Shown here: piece by piece, positions 26,362 through 35,353 of the stretch | How the letters are laid out: each line of letters opens with the position of its first letter | Numbering within the stretch: position 1 is the stretch's first letter | Notes under the pieces: generated by a model | What the model saw: the letters and a program-made list of their open reading frames with translations, nothing else | Told to the model about the DNA's origin: nothing | Database searches by the model: none | Assembly (NCBI RefSeq): GCF_017811755.1 | Contig: NZ_JADDJF010000006.1 | Coordinates: forward strand, 62,001 to 126,000 | From: Pararhodobacter sp. SW119 | GTDB taxonomy: Bacteria > Pseudomonadota > Alphaproteobacteria > Rhodobacterales > Rhodobacteraceae | DNA length: 64,000 bases | Direction of reading: 5' to 3' | Position numbers and translations under genes: made by a program

Positions 26362-27420
26362 ATGCGAGCGTTTTTCGACCCCGAGCAAAGCCGGCACGAC
26401 CCCCAGCAGTTCATGCAACTCGGCAGGATCAGCGATCCAAAGGATCTGCCCAGCCGGACCGAGGCGCTGCTGACCGCGCTCTCCCGGCGCGGAATCACGC
26501 CAGAGGCGCCACCGGACTATGGGCTCGACCCCATTCTGGCGATCCATACGCGTCCCTTCGTCGAATATCTGTCCAGCGCCTATGAACGCTGGTCGCAGCT
26601 TCCGGACGCGGGGCCCGAGGTGTTGCCCAATGCCTCACCCTACTGGAACGGCCGGCCGGAATGGACCGCGCGCCCACCCTGCCGGTCAGGCTCGATCGTG
26701 GCGCAGACCAACTATTTCCTTGGCGATCTCGCAGTCCCCATCGGCCCGGCGACCTGGACATCGGCGCTGCGCTCCGCCCACACGGCGGTCGCCGGGGCGG
26801 ATGCGGTGATCGACGGCGCCGGTCCCGCCTTCGCGCTTTGCCGACCCTCGGGGCACCACGCGCGGGCCGACCGGGCGTCGGGATTCTGCTATCTCAACAA
26901 CGCCGCCATCGGTGCCGAGCGTCTGCGCGGGCGATACAAGCGCGTCGCGGTGCTGGATGTGGACGCCCATCACGGCGACGGCACGCAAGAGGTATTCTAC
27001 CGCCGAAGCGACGTGATAACCGCCTCCGTGCATGTCGATCCGGTCCACTACTACCCCTTCTTCACCGGCTACGCGGACGAGGAAGGCGTGGGCGACGGAA
27101 CGGGCTTCAACCTGAACCTTCCCGTCGCGCCCGGATCGGACAACGCCACGTTCCTCGCCACCATCGACACTGCGCTCGCCCGCATCCGCGACTTCGGCGC
27201 CGAGGCGCTGGTCGTCTCGCTTGGCTATGACGCGCATGCAGAGGACCCCATCGGCCTCCTGAAGGTCACGACCGAGGGCTTCCGGGCCGTCGGCGCCCGC
27301 GTGCGCGACTTCAGCCTGCCGACACTAGTCGTGCAGGAGGGGGGGTATCAGGTCTCGGTCATCGGCGACTGCCTCGGCGAATTTCTCGACGGTCTGCGCG
27401 GCGGAGAGGGCAGCGGATGA
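26362..27420 (+). CDS. Histone-deacetylase-family amidohydrolase (acetylpolyamine deacetylase-like)
   Basis: Zinc amidohydrolase of 352 residues in the arginase/deacetylase fold. Active-site His pair at 165-166 (RPSGHHARADRASGFCYLNN), zinc ligands Asp201 and His203 (DVDAHHGDGTQE) and Asp290 (SLGYDAHAEDP). The closest known biochemical types are bacterial acetylpolyamine amidohydrolases, which release acetate from N-acetylated diamines and polyamines. I chose the ATG at 26362, which has AAGGAAC 5 bases upstream; ATGs at 26344/26347 lack one. It follows the TPP enzyme by 19 bases in the same operon. Confidence 0.85.
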   Translation: MRAFFDPEQSRHDPQQFMQLGRISDPKDLPSRTEALLTALSRRGITPEAPPDYGLDPILAIHTRPFVEYLSSAYERWSQLPDAGPEVLPNASPYWNGRPEWTARPPCRSGSIVAQTNYFLGDLAVPIGPATWTSALRSAHTAVAGADAVIDGAGPAFALCRPSGHHARADRASGFCYLNNAAIGAERLRGRYKRVAVLDVDAHHGDGTQEVFYRRSDVITASVHVDPVHYYPFFTGYADEEGVGDGTGFNLNLPVAPGSDNATFLATIDTALARIRDFGAEALVVSLGYDAHAEDPIGLLKVTTEGFRAVGARVRDFSLPTLVVQEGGYQVSVIGDCLGEFLDGLRGGEGSG

Positions 27421-27483
27421 CCCAGCGCCCGCATCGCAAGCTCTACCGACTTGCCTTGGCGCGCCTCGGCAACGGATCGCAGT

Positions 27484-28167
27484 ATGGCTAGCGACTTCGA
27501 AGCCATCGACCACGTGAACCTTGGCGAGGTGGTCTATCAGCGGATCGCCGGCGCCCTGGTGAAAGGCGCGCTGCAGCCCGGCCAGCGGCTTCGGATCCGC
27601 GATCTGGCCGAGCAGATGGGCACCAGTTCCACACCCGTCCGCGACGCGCTGATCCGGCTGGTGCACGAAGGCGCGCTGAAGATGCGGAGCCTGCGCGACA
27701 TCCGCGTGCCCATCCTCGACTCGACCCGCTATCTGGAAATCCGCGACATCCGGCTCGAACTCGAAGGGCTGGCCGCCGAACGCGCCGCCAAGGCCGCCTC
27801 GCCCGAAGATGTCGCGCGCCTCGAATCCCTGCTGGCCGAGAACGAGCGTGTCCTCGCCGAAGGTGACATCGCCAGCGCGGTCGCTATGAATCAGGTCTTC
27901 CATTTCCAGCTGGCCGAGATTGCGGCAATGCCGACCCTGCGCGGCATCCTGCAAAACCTCTGGCTGCAGATGGGGCCGGTCATCGCCGCCGCCTATACGG
28001 GCGGAGGTCGGACGATGATCGAGCACCACTACGTCGCCCTCGAAGCCATCCGCCGGAAAGACGGCAAGGCCGCGAAACAGGCGATCCGCGACGACCTCTT
28101 CGGCGGCGGCGCGGTGATCATCGACAGCAAGGTTCTGTCGAACGCGCCGTCCGGCGACCGGCCCTGA
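27484..28167 (+). CDS. GntR-family regulator with FCD domain
   Basis: Transcription factor of 227 residues. The N-terminal winged helix (about 12-78) contains the GntR core RIRDLAEQMGTSSTPVRDALIRLVHEGAL. The C-terminal FCD domain (about 85-215) is all-helical, with the usual metal/effector-binding His residues (NQVFHFQLAE, EHHYVALEAI). FCD regulators typically sense organic acids or amino-acid breakdown products. Encoded inside the operon it probably controls, it is the likely binder of the TATGATGCGTCATA sites at 23947 and 24509. The ATG at 27484 is used; a TTG at 27451 is a weaker alternative. Confidence 0.88.
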   Translation: MASDFEAIDHVNLGEVVYQRIAGALVKGALQPGQRLRIRDLAEQMGTSSTPVRDALIRLVHEGALKMRSLRDIRVPILDSTRYLEIRDIRLELEGLAAERAAKAASPEDVARLESLLAENERVLAEGDIASAVAMNQVFHFQLAEIAAMPTLRGILQNLWLQMGPVIAAAYTGGGRTMIEHHYVALEAIRRKDGKAAKQAIRDDLFGGGAVIIDSKVLSNAPSGDRP

Positions 28168-28207
28168 TCCGCCTGAACCCGGGCGCCCAACGTTCTTGAG
28201 GTCTACA

Positions 28208-29467
28208 ATGCCCCTTTCCCCTGCGGTCCGCGTGGATATCGACCGGTTCTGGTCCACCCTCGACCGCTCCGCCGGCATCGGAACGGGGCGCGAGAATGGC
28301 CTGTCCCGCCTCGCACTTTCGGACGCGGACCGGCAGATGCGTGATCTTTTCGTGACCTGGTGCCGCGAGGCGGGGCTTGAAGTGACCGTCGACCGGGTCG
28401 GAAACATCTTCGCGCGCCGGGCGGGGCTGGACGATGGGCTGCCGCCGGTCCTCGTCGGCAGCCATCTGGACACGCAACAGAACGGCGGCCGGTTCGACGG
28501 GATCGCCGGCGTCCTGGGCGCGCTGGAAATGATACGCTGCCTGAACGCGGCCGGCCATGCCACGCGACGCCCGATCGAGATCGTGAACTGGGCCAACGAG
28601 GAAGGCGCGCGCTTTTCGCCGCCGATGACCGCCGCGGGATGCTTTGCCGGGGAATACACCGTCCACTGGGTCCACGCCCGCACCGACGACGACGGCGCGA
28701 CCTTCGGCGATGAACTGGCGCGCATCGGCTATCTGGGCAACGCGGAACCCGGTGGCCGGCCCCTCGACGCCTATTTCGAACTCCACATCGAACAGGGCCC
28801 GATCCTCGATGCCGACAAGGTGCAGGTCGGCATCGTCACCCATGCCTACAGCTCCCACGGCTTTCTGGTCGAGTTCCACGGCGAGACCGCCCATACCGGC
28901 CCCTGGCCGATGGAGCTGCGCAAGAACGCGCTGATCGCCGCCGCCCGCCTGCTGGTCGCGGTCGACGACATCGGCTGGGATTTCGCCGACACCGGCGGCA
29001 AGGGCACCGGCGCACGGCTGGTCGCCTGGCCCAACAAGGCCGGCACGCTGTCGGACTGGGCGCAGGCGGTCTGCGACGTGCGCCACGACGATCCGCAGAC
29101 TTCGGACCTGATGGCCGAACGCGTCATCCGCGCCGCCGCCAACGCCGCCGCGCAGGCCGGCTGCACCGCCCAGGTCGTGGATCGCTGGGACTGGGGCGGC
29201 GCGATCTTCGATGCCGGCATGGTCGACGGCATCCGCCAGCAGGCCGCGCGCCTTGGCTACAGCCATCGCGACCTGCCCAGCCAGGCCGGGCACGACGCCT
29301 ACTTCCTTGCCCGCATCTGCCCCACGGCGATGATCTTCACCCCCTGTCACGGCGGCATCACCCACAACAACCACGAAAACGCCACCCCCGCCGACCTCGA
29401 ACCCGGCCTCAATGTGCTGCTGCACAGCGTCGTCGCCCACGCCGACCGCTCGCCCGAACCCGCCTGA
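28208..29467 (+). CDS. M20-type amidohydrolase (N-carbamoyl-amino acid hydrolase / allantoate amidohydrolase family)
   Basis: Dinuclear metal amidohydrolase of 419 residues. Visible family marks: VGSHLDTQQNGGRFDGIAGV (metal His and Asp), WANEEGARFSPPM (catalytic Glu-Glu), ELHIEQGPILD, a dimerisation-domain segment GETAHTGPWPMELRKNA, and the final HGGITHNNHE carrying the last metal His. Members hydrolyse N-carbamoyl amino acids, allantoate or ureido compounds. In this operon it would open an amide or ureido group of the substrate. The start at 28208 has GAGG upstream. The kinase gene follows after 16 bases. Confidence 0.88.
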   Translation: MPLSPAVRVDIDRFWSTLDRSAGIGTGRENGLSRLALSDADRQMRDLFVTWCREAGLEVTVDRVGNIFARRAGLDDGLPPVLVGSHLDTQQNGGRFDGIAGVLGALEMIRCLNAAGHATRRPIEIVNWANEEGARFSPPMTAAGCFAGEYTVHWVHARTDDDGATFGDELARIGYLGNAEPGGRPLDAYFELHIEQGPILDADKVQVGIVTHAYSSHGFLVEFHGETAHTGPWPMELRKNALIAAARLLVAVDDIGWDFADTGGKGTGARLVAWPNKAGTLSDWAQAVCDVRHDDPQTSDLMAERVIRAAANAAAQAGCTAQVVDRWDWGGAIFDAGMVDGIRQQAARLGYSHRDLPSQAGHDAYFLARICPTAMIFTPCHGGITHNNHENATPADLEPGLNVLLHSVVAHADRSPEPA

Positions 29468-29483
29468 CCGAGGGAGCCCGCGC

Positions 29484-30542
29484 ATGTCCTCCCCCTCCCC
29501 CCCCAGTCTCGGGTCGCTTCTGGAAACCGCCGCACCCGCGGTATCCCTGCCCGAGGCCGAGGCGATCGCCCGCGATGTCTTCGGCCTCTCGGCCGCGGTC
29601 TCCCCGCTCAGCGGCGAACGCGACAGCAACTTCCACCTGCGCGTCGACGGCGCGGCGCAATTCGTGCTGAAGTTCAGCCACCCGTCCGAGGACCCGCAGG
29701 TCACTGCCTTCCAGACCGCGGCGTTGCTGCATGTCGCGGCGCGCGACCCCGCGTTGCCCGTGCCGCGCGTCCACCTCACCCGCGACGGCGCCCCCGACTG
29801 GCTCTTCGCGCGACCGGGCGAGGCCCCGCGCATTGTCCGGGTGCTCAGCTATCTCGACGGCGAGCCGCTGCACCGGGCGCCGGCAAGCGCCGCACAACGG
29901 CGCAACCTGGGCGCGGTGCTGGCCCGGCTCGCGCGCGCCCTGCAGGGCTTCGCACATCCCGCCGCGCATCATGAACTCCTGTGGGACATCCAGCACGCGG
30001 ACCGGGTTCGCGGCTTGCTGGACCATATCCCCGACCCGCAGCAACGCGGCCTCGCCCGCCGCTTCCTCGACAATTTCGAAGCGCACGCCCTGCCGGTCCT
30101 TGACCAGCTGCGCGCGCAGGTGATCCATAACGACCTCAACCCGCACAACGTGCTGGTCAGCGCCGAGGACCCCGGCCGCATCGCCGGAATCATCGATTTT
30201 GGCGACATGGTGCACGCCCCGCTGGTCAACGACTTGGCGGTCGCCGCCGCCTATCATCCGGCACAGGCGGACCACCCGCTGGCCGCAATGGCGGACCTGG
30301 TCGCGGGCTACCATGACGTGCTGCCGCTGCAGGAAGAAGAATGCGCACTCCTCTTCGACCTGATCGCCGCGCGAATGGTGGTCAGCGTCGCCATCTCGGG
30401 CTGGCGGGCGGCGCGCCATCCCGACAATCGCGACTACATCCTGCGCAACAACCGGCTGGCCTGGATCGGGCTGGAAAGCCTCGACCAGATCCCGCGCGCG
30501 CAGGCGCAGGACTATTTCCGCCATCTCTGCCGGAAGGACTGA
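29484..30542 (+). CDS. Aminoglycoside-phosphotransferase-fold small-molecule kinase (hydroxylysine-kinase-like)
   Basis: Kinase of 352 residues with the Brenner motif HNDLNPHN (215-222, catalytic Asp217) and the metal-binding DFG at 238-240. The N-terminal lobe has FVLKFSHP. It is followed 4 bases later by a class III PLP enzyme. The same pair is known in hydroxylysine and phosphoethanolamine breakdown, where a kinase phosphorylates the hydroxyl and a PLP phospho-lyase then eliminates phosphate and ammonia. By that precedent it would phosphorylate a hydroxyl-bearing amine; homoserine-kinase-like activity is the alternative. AGGGAG precedes the ATG. Confidence 0.8.
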   Translation: MSSPSPPSLGSLLETAAPAVSLPEAEAIARDVFGLSAAVSPLSGERDSNFHLRVDGAAQFVLKFSHPSEDPQVTAFQTAALLHVAARDPALPVPRVHLTRDGAPDWLFARPGEAPRIVRVLSYLDGEPLHRAPASAAQRRNLGAVLARLARALQGFAHPAAHHELLWDIQHADRVRGLLDHIPDPQQRGLARRFLDNFEAHALPVLDQLRAQVIHNDLNPHNVLVSAEDPGRIAGIIDFGDMVHAPLVNDLAVAAAYHPAQADHPLAAMADLVAGYHDVLPLQEEECALLFDLIAARMVVSVAISGWRAARHPDNRDYILRNNRLAWIGLESLDQIPRAQAQDYFRHLCRKD

Positions 30543-30546
30543 CACG

Positions 30547-31866
30547 ATGACCATGATCAACGCCTACGACCCCGATGCCGCATCCGCCCTGCCCGCGCGC
30601 GACCGCGACCTGATCGCCCGGCGCCAGCGCCTGCTGGGCCCCGCCTACCGGCTGTTCTACGCCAACCCCGTCCATCTGGTGCGGGGCGAGGGCGTCTGGC
30701 TCCACGGTCCCGACGGCGAACGCTATCTGGATGTCTACAATAACGTGGCCAGCGTCGGCCATTGCCACCCGCATGTCGTCGCGGCGCTGGCGGCGCAGGC
30801 GGCGGTTCTGAACACCCATACCCGCTACCTTCACGAGGGCGTGCTGGACTACGCCGAACGGCTGCTCGGCCATTTCCCCGACGCCTTGGGCAACGTCATC
30901 TTCACCTGTACCGGCAGCGAGGCGAACGATCTGGCCCTGCGCGTGGCGCGGGCGCATAGCGGTGGCACCGGGGTCATCGTCACGCGCTTTGCCTATCACG
31001 GCGTGACTGCCTCGCTGGCGGAACTCTCGCCCTCGCTGGGTCCGGCGATGACCTTGGGGCCGCACGTCCGCACCGTCGCCGCGCCCGATGGCTACCGGGG
31101 CGACGGGGGCGATGTCGGCGCGGCGTTCGAGGCCGAGGTGCGCGCCGCGATCGACGACCTGCGCGCCAACGGGATCGCGCCCGCGGCGCTTCTGGTCGAC
31201 ACGATCTTTTCCAGCGACGGCGTCTTTGCCGAGCCGGCGGGCTTTCTGGCCGGCGCGGTCGCCGCGATCCGGGAGGCCGGCGGGCTGTTCATCGCCGACG
31301 AGGTGCAGCCGGGCTTCGGCCGGACCGGCGCCGGGATGTGGGGCTTTTCGCGCCACGGCATCACCCCCGACATCGTCACGCTGGGCAAGCCGATGGGCAA
31401 CGGCCACCCGCTGGCGGGCATGGTCGCCCGGCCCGAGGTGCTGGAACGCTTCGGGCGCGAGATGCGCTACTTCAACACCTTTGGCGGCAACCCGGTCTCG
31501 GCCGCCGTCGGCATGGCGGTGCTCGACGTGATCGCGCGCGAGGGGATCGTCGCCAACGCCCGCGATGTCGGCGCCTACCTGACCGCCGGACTGCGGAAGC
31601 TGGCGGAACGGTATCCGGTGATCGGCGACATTCGTGGCGCCGGGCTCTTCGTCGGGGTGGAACTGGTCCGCGACCCGGGCACCCGCCAGCCCGCGCCCGA
31701 GATGGCCGCGGCCGTCGTGAATGGGCTGCGGGACCGGCGCGTCCTGATCAGCGCCGCGGGGCCCGAGGCGAACGTGCTGAAGATCCGCCCGCCGCTGGTC
31801 TTCTCGACGGAGAACGCGGACCTCTTCCTCGCCACCCTGGACGAGGTTCTGGACACGCTTTCATAG
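30547..31866 (+). CDS. Class III PLP enzyme (aminotransferase or phospho-lyase, AGXT2L-like)
   Basis: Fold type I PLP enzyme of 439 residues. The PLP lysine is Lys281 in TLGKPMGNGHPLAG, and ADEVQPGFGRTG supplies the PLP-pyridine Asp. The NNVASVGHCHPHV segment and GKPMGNGHP are typical of the group with AGXT2, ethanolamine-phosphate phospho-lyase and 5-phosphohydroxylysine phospho-lyase. Coupling to the upstream kinase (4-base gap) favours a phospho-lyase; simple transamination cannot be excluded. Last gene of the operon. Fifteen bases after its stop begins the 31882-32042 palindromic element. Confidence 0.85.
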   Translation: MTMINAYDPDAASALPARDRDLIARRQRLLGPAYRLFYANPVHLVRGEGVWLHGPDGERYLDVYNNVASVGHCHPHVVAALAAQAAVLNTHTRYLHEGVLDYAERLLGHFPDALGNVIFTCTGSEANDLALRVARAHSGGTGVIVTRFAYHGVTASLAELSPSLGPAMTLGPHVRTVAAPDGYRGDGGDVGAAFEAEVRAAIDDLRANGIAPAALLVDTIFSSDGVFAEPAGFLAGAVAAIREAGGLFIADEVQPGFGRTGAGMWGFSRHGITPDIVTLGKPMGNGHPLAGMVARPEVLERFGREMRYFNTFGGNPVSAAVGMAVLDVIAREGIVANARDVGAYLTAGLRKLAERYPVIGDIRGAGLFVGVELVRDPGTRQPAPEMAAAVVNGLRDRRVLISAAGPEANVLKIRPPLVFSTENADLFLATLDEVLDTLS

Positions 31867-31881
31867 CGCCCTGGCAAACCG

Positions 31882-32042
31882 GGTGCTCAAATTTGAGCAC
31901 CTTCGCAAGGAATTGATTTCGTTATTCAAAATCGAAAAATTAACCGTAGTGAAACTTTCGAGACCCAGAAGTTTCATTGCGGTTAATTTCGCGAAATAAT
32001 TTTGATATAACAATGCCTTACCGACAGGTCCGCCAGCGGACC
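31882..32042. repeat. Symmetric double palindromic element in a convergent gap (copy A)
   Basis: Left unit: GGTGCTCAAATTTGAGCACC (31882-31901, perfect palindrome), 38-base spacer, TTAACCGTAGTGAAACTT (31940-31957). The right unit is the mirror image: TTAACCGCAATGAAACTT read on the minus strand (31986-31969), 38 or more bases, then GGTCCGC-CA-GCGGACC (32042-32027). Both palindrome centres lie 48.5 bases from the first T of their TTAACC, and the whole is symmetric about 31963. Each palindrome begins 15 bases after the stop of the flanking convergent gene. The inner arms alone would form an 18-base, 16-pair stem. Related copies lie at 52213 and 55922. Confidence 0.85.
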
Positions 32043-32057
32043 GCCCTGCCGCGGGAA

Positions 32058-32798
32058 TCAGACGTGCTGGCCACCGTTGATGTGGATTTCCGCGCCGTTG
32101 ATGTAGGACGACGCCGGTGTGCAGAGGAAGTAGATCGTCGCCGCAACCTCGGCCGCGTCGCCCAGCCGGCCCATCGGCACCTCGGCCGCGATCAGCTCGT
32201 CCGTGCCCGGCGACAGGATCGAGGTCTCGATCTCTCCGGGCGCGATGGCGTTGGTGCGCACGCCGCGGCGGCCGAATTCGTGGGCCATCTCGCGCGTCAG
32301 CGACCCCAGCGCGGCTTTCGACGCCGCGTAGGCCGTGCCGGCAAAGGGATGCACGCGCGTCCCGGCAATCGACGTGACGTTGACGATGGAGCCGCCGGCG
32401 CGCTCCAGTTCCGGCAGCAATTCGCGGGCCAGAAGCGCGGTCGAGATCAGGTTGACGTTCATCACCTGCGCCCAGACCGCGGCATAGGTGCCCATCAGGC
32501 CCAGCCGCGCCCCCTCGGGCCCCTTGGGCGAGATGCCGGCGTTGTTGACCAGCGCGTGCAGTTTGCCCTGCGGCAGGCGCGCGCGCACCTCGCGGCCCAG
32601 ATCGCCGATCGCCTCGATCTCGGCCAGGTCGGCCTGGATATGGCTTTCGCGCGCCTCGGGCCAGCCGCAATCGGCCGAGAAGGGTTGGCGCGAGACCGTC
32701 AGGATCCGCCAGCCGTGCTTCTGGAAATGCTTGACGGTCGCGTGGCCGATCCCCCGGCTTGCCCCCGTCAGCAGCATGATCGGCCGGTCGTCGGTCAC
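32058..32798 (-). CDS. Short-chain dehydrogenase/reductase
   Basis: Classical SDR of 246 residues: NAD(P)-binding TGASRGIG at 11-18, NNAG at 85-88, and catalytic Ser143, Tyr157 and Lys161 (YAASK). It is downstream of phnE on the same strand after a 79-base gap, so it may belong to the phosphonate transport operon and oxidise or reduce a breakdown product; this link is inference from position. Substrate unknown. Its stop is 15 bases from the palindromic element. Confidence 0.88.
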   Translation of the reverse strand: MTDDRPIMLLTGASRGIGHATVKHFQKHGWRILTVSRQPFSADCGWPEARESHIQADLAEIEAIGDLGREVRARLPQGKLHALVNNAGISPKGPEGARLGLMGTYAAVWAQVMNVNLISTALLARELLPELERAGGSIVNVTSIAGTRVHPFAGTAYAASKAALGSLTREMAHEFGRRGVRTNAIAPGEIETSILSPGTDELIAAEVPMGRLGDAAEVAATIYFLCTPASSYINGAEIHINGGQHV

Positions 32799-32877
32799 GT
32801 CGGAACCTCGCTGGATGCGTGCGGCTTCATATGATGCGCCCCGCGCCGCGCGGCAAGGCCCCGAACGGGGCGGCGCG

Positions 32878-33690
32878 TCAGATCAGGCGCTTGCGGATCC
32901 GCGTGACCACGATTTCGGCCAGGATGACGACGGTGAAGATGGCGATCAGGATCGTCGCCACCCGCGTCCACTGGAAGAAGTTCATCGCGCTGTCCAGGAT
33001 CAGCCCGATGCCCCCCGCGCCCACCAGCCCCAGCACCGCCGATTCGCGCACGTTGATGTCCCAGCGAAACAGCGCGATCGACCAGAAGGCGGGCTGGACC
33101 TGCGGCCAGTAGCCCTTGATCAGCACCTTCGGCCAGGACGCCCCGGCTGCCGTCAGCGCCTCGATCGGGCCGGCATTGGCTTCCTCGATCGCCTCGGCCA
33201 GCAGCTTGCCGACGAAACCGATGGACCGGAAAGCGATGGCGATGGTCCCGGCCAGCGCGCCGGGGCCGAAGACGGCGACGAAGAGCAGCGCCCAGACCAG
33301 CGAATTGACCGAGCGCGAGGCGACGAGGATGAGCTTGGCGAATTCGTTGACCAGCCGGAACGGCACGATGTTGCGCGCGGCCATCAGCCCGACGGGCACC
33401 GCCATGACGATGGCCAGGATCGTGCCGAGGGTGGCGATATGCAGCGTCTCGATCAGCGCGCCGTGCACCGTGCTTGGATAATAGGCCAGGTCGGGCGGCC
33501 ACATCCGGGTGAACAGATCCGCCATCTGATTGTGCGCGTCATAGAGGAATTCGGGGATGATCCGCACGTTGCGCACCGACCAGACCACGACCATGACCAT
33601 GCCCAGATAGACAGCGAAGCGCGCCAGTCGCTGGCTCGGCGTGAAGCGTTCCCAGCGCGGCGTTTCCCGGGTGTCGGCGGACAGGGTCAC
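32878..33690 (-). CDS. phnE: Phosphonate/phosphite ABC transporter permease (second PhnE)
   Basis: Permease of 270 residues of the PhnE family, with about five or six membrane helices. GLMAARNIVPFRLVNEFAK, the FRSIGFVGKLLAEAIEEANAGPIEALTAAGAS EAA loop and GLVGAGGIG near the C-terminus are diagnostic. I choose the GTG at 33690, which overlaps the upstream phnE stop as GTGA and has GAGGAAG 8 bases upstream; an ATG at 33711 lacks a ribosome site. Two tandem phnE genes are common in Rhodobacterales. Confidence 0.88.
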   Translation of the reverse strand: MTLSADTRETPRWERFTPSQRLARFAVYLGMVMVVVWSVRNVRIIPEFLYDAHNQMADLFTRMWPPDLAYYPSTVHGALIETLHIATLGTILAIVMAVPVGLMAARNIVPFRLVNEFAKLILVASRSVNSLVWALLFVAVFGPGALAGTIAIAFRSIGFVGKLLAEAIEEANAGPIEALTAAGASWPKVLIKGYWPQVQPAFWSIALFRWDINVRESAVLGLVGAGGIGLILDSAMNFFQWTRVATILIAIFTVVILAEIVVTRIRKRLI

Positions 33691-34493
33691 TGGAAGGTCT
33701 TCCTCAACCATGTGGCGATCAGCTCGCCCGCCATGATCATGGCGATGATGCAGATCAGAATCGCCGCGACGAAGTCATAGTCGAAGCGCTGGAACGCGGC
33801 GAAGAGCGTGCCGCCGATGCCGCCGCCGCCGACGATGCCGACCATGGTCGAATTGCGCAGGTTGCTGTCCAGCTGATAAGTCGAGAAGCCGATGAAGCGG
33901 GCCAGGACCTGCGGCAGCACCCCCATGATGACGACGCCCATGAAACTTGCCCCGGTGGCGCGCACCGCCTCGACCTGCTTGAGCGAGATTTCCTCGATCG
34001 CCTCGGCGAAAAGCTTGGCGACAAAGCCGATGGAGCCGAGGATCAGCGCGAAGATGCCGGCCAGCGGGCCGAAGCCGATGGCCTTGACGAAGATGATCGC
34101 CACGATGATCGGGTGGAACGACCGCGCCAGCGCGATCAGCGCGCGCGCCGGCACGGTCACGAAGACCGGCATCAGGTTGCGCGCCGCCATCAGGCCGATG
34201 GGCAGCGACAGGAGGATCCCCACCGCCGAGGCGATCACCGCGATCTGCAGGCTTTCCAGCAGCCCCTCGGCCAGAAGCTGCCAGCGCGCGAACTCGGGCG
34301 GGAACATCCGGCCCAGAAAGACCGCGCCCCGGTCGAGGCCGATGACGAAGCGGTCCCAGGTGAAGTTCAGCTGTCCGGCGGCGTAGACGACATAGACGGC
34401 GAATCCCGCCCAGATCGCCCGCATCCGCCAGTCGGGGCGGAAAGCGCGGGCGCGCAGGCCGGCGGCGTCTTGTGGGGCGGTGTCGGCGCTCAT
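33687..34493 (-). CDS. phnE: Phosphonate/phosphite ABC transporter permease (first PhnE)
   Basis: Permease of 268 residues, paralogous to the next gene. It has a membrane helix at about 25-45, the [11 protein letters not shown] segment, the [35 protein letters not shown] loop, and [11 protein letters not shown]. The ATG at 34493 overlaps the phnC stop as ATGA; an in-frame ATG at 34502 is less likely. With phnC and phnD it forms a complete importer. Confidence 0.88.
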   Translation of the reverse strand: MSADTAPQDAAGLRARAFRPDWRMRAIWAGFAVYVVYAAGQLNFTWDRFVIGLDRGAVFLGRMFPPEFARWQLLAEGLLESLQIAVIASAVGILLSLPIGLMAARNLMPVFVTVPARALIALARSFHPIIVAIIFVKAIGFGPLAGIFALILGSIGFVAKLFAEAIEEISLKQVEAVRATGASFMGVVIMGVLPQVLARFIGFSTYQLDSNLRNSTMVGIVGGGGIGGTLFAAFQRFDYDFVAAILICIIAMIMAGELIATWLRKTFQ

Positions 34494-35353
34494 CCGATCC
34501 ACTCGCCCGCGTCGCCGCGGCCGTAGATCTGTTGGAGATGCGAGTCGGCCAGATCCTCGGGCGGACCGTCGTAGACCACGCGCCCCTCGGACATGCCGAC
34601 GATCCGCGTGGCAAAGCGCTTGGCCAGTGCCACGTCGTGGATGTTGATGATGACGGGGATGTCACGCTCGGCGGCGATGTCGCGCATCAGGGTCATGATC
34701 TCGACCGAGGTGCGCGGGTCGAGAGACGAGGTCGGCTCATCCGCCAGCAGCAGCTTCGGCGACTGCATGACCGCGCGCGCGATCCCCACCCGCTGCCGCT
34801 GCCCGCCGGACAGCGCATCGGCGCGGCGCGTGGCGAATTCGCCCAGGCCGACGCGGTCCAGCAACTCGAACGCGCGCGCGATGTCGGCGTCGGGGTAGCG
34901 GCGGGTCCAGACCCGCCAGAGGGGGACGTAGCCCAAGCGCCCGCAGAGCAGGTTCTCGATCACGCTGAGGCGCTCGACGAGGTTGTATTCCTGAAAGACC
35001 ATGCCGATCTCGCGACGCGCCGCCCGCAGGCGCGCGCCGCGCAGTTTCGTCAGGTCGCGACCGCCCAGCAGCACCTCGCCCGAGGTCGGCTCCACCAGGC
35101 GGTTGATGCAGCGGATCAGGGTCGACTTGCCGGTGCCCGAAGGTCCGATGATCGCCACTACGCCGCGCGCCGGAAAGTCGAGCGAGATGTCGGTCAGGAC
35201 CGGCTTGCCGCGTTCGTATTCCTTGTTCAGGCCGCGCAGGGACAGCACGGCGTCCTGCCCGTTCGCAGCCGGTCGGACCGGGGGGTTGCCCCCCCGGTCC
35301 GGTTTTCGCGCGTCGTCGCTTTTGGCTTTTGCGTCGCGCAGGCTGTCGCTCAC
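34490..35353 (-). CDS. phnC: Phosphonate/phosphite ABC transporter ATPase
   Basis: ATPase of 287 residues with Walker [10 protein letters not shown], signature LSGGQRQRV, and Walker [52 protein letters not shown] is characteristic of PhnC. The start is a GTG at 35353 that overlaps the phnD stop as GTGA, with GGGAAG upstream; this adds a charged N-terminal extension of about 38 residues before the ATPase domain. Confidence 0.9.
   Translation of the reverse strand: MSDSLRDAKAKSDDARKPDRGGNPPVRPAANGQDAVLSLRGLNKEYERGKPVLTDISLDFPARGVVAIIGPSGTGKSTLIRCINRLVEPTSGEVLLGGRDLTKLRGARLRAARREIGMVFQEYNLVERLSVIENLLCGRLGYVPLWRVWTRRYPDADIARAFELLDRVGLGEFATRRADALSGGQRQRVGIARAVMQSPKLLLADEPTSSLDPRTSVEIMTLMRDIAAERDIPVIINIHDVALAKRFATRIVGMSEGRVVYDGPPEDLADSHLQQIYGRGDAGEWIG

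Noticed and set aside
31940-31990. CtrA site (TTAA-N7-TTAA) at the TTAACC arms
   Set aside because: The second TTAA is missing at the 7-base spacing, and the motif lies at gene ends, not promoters.
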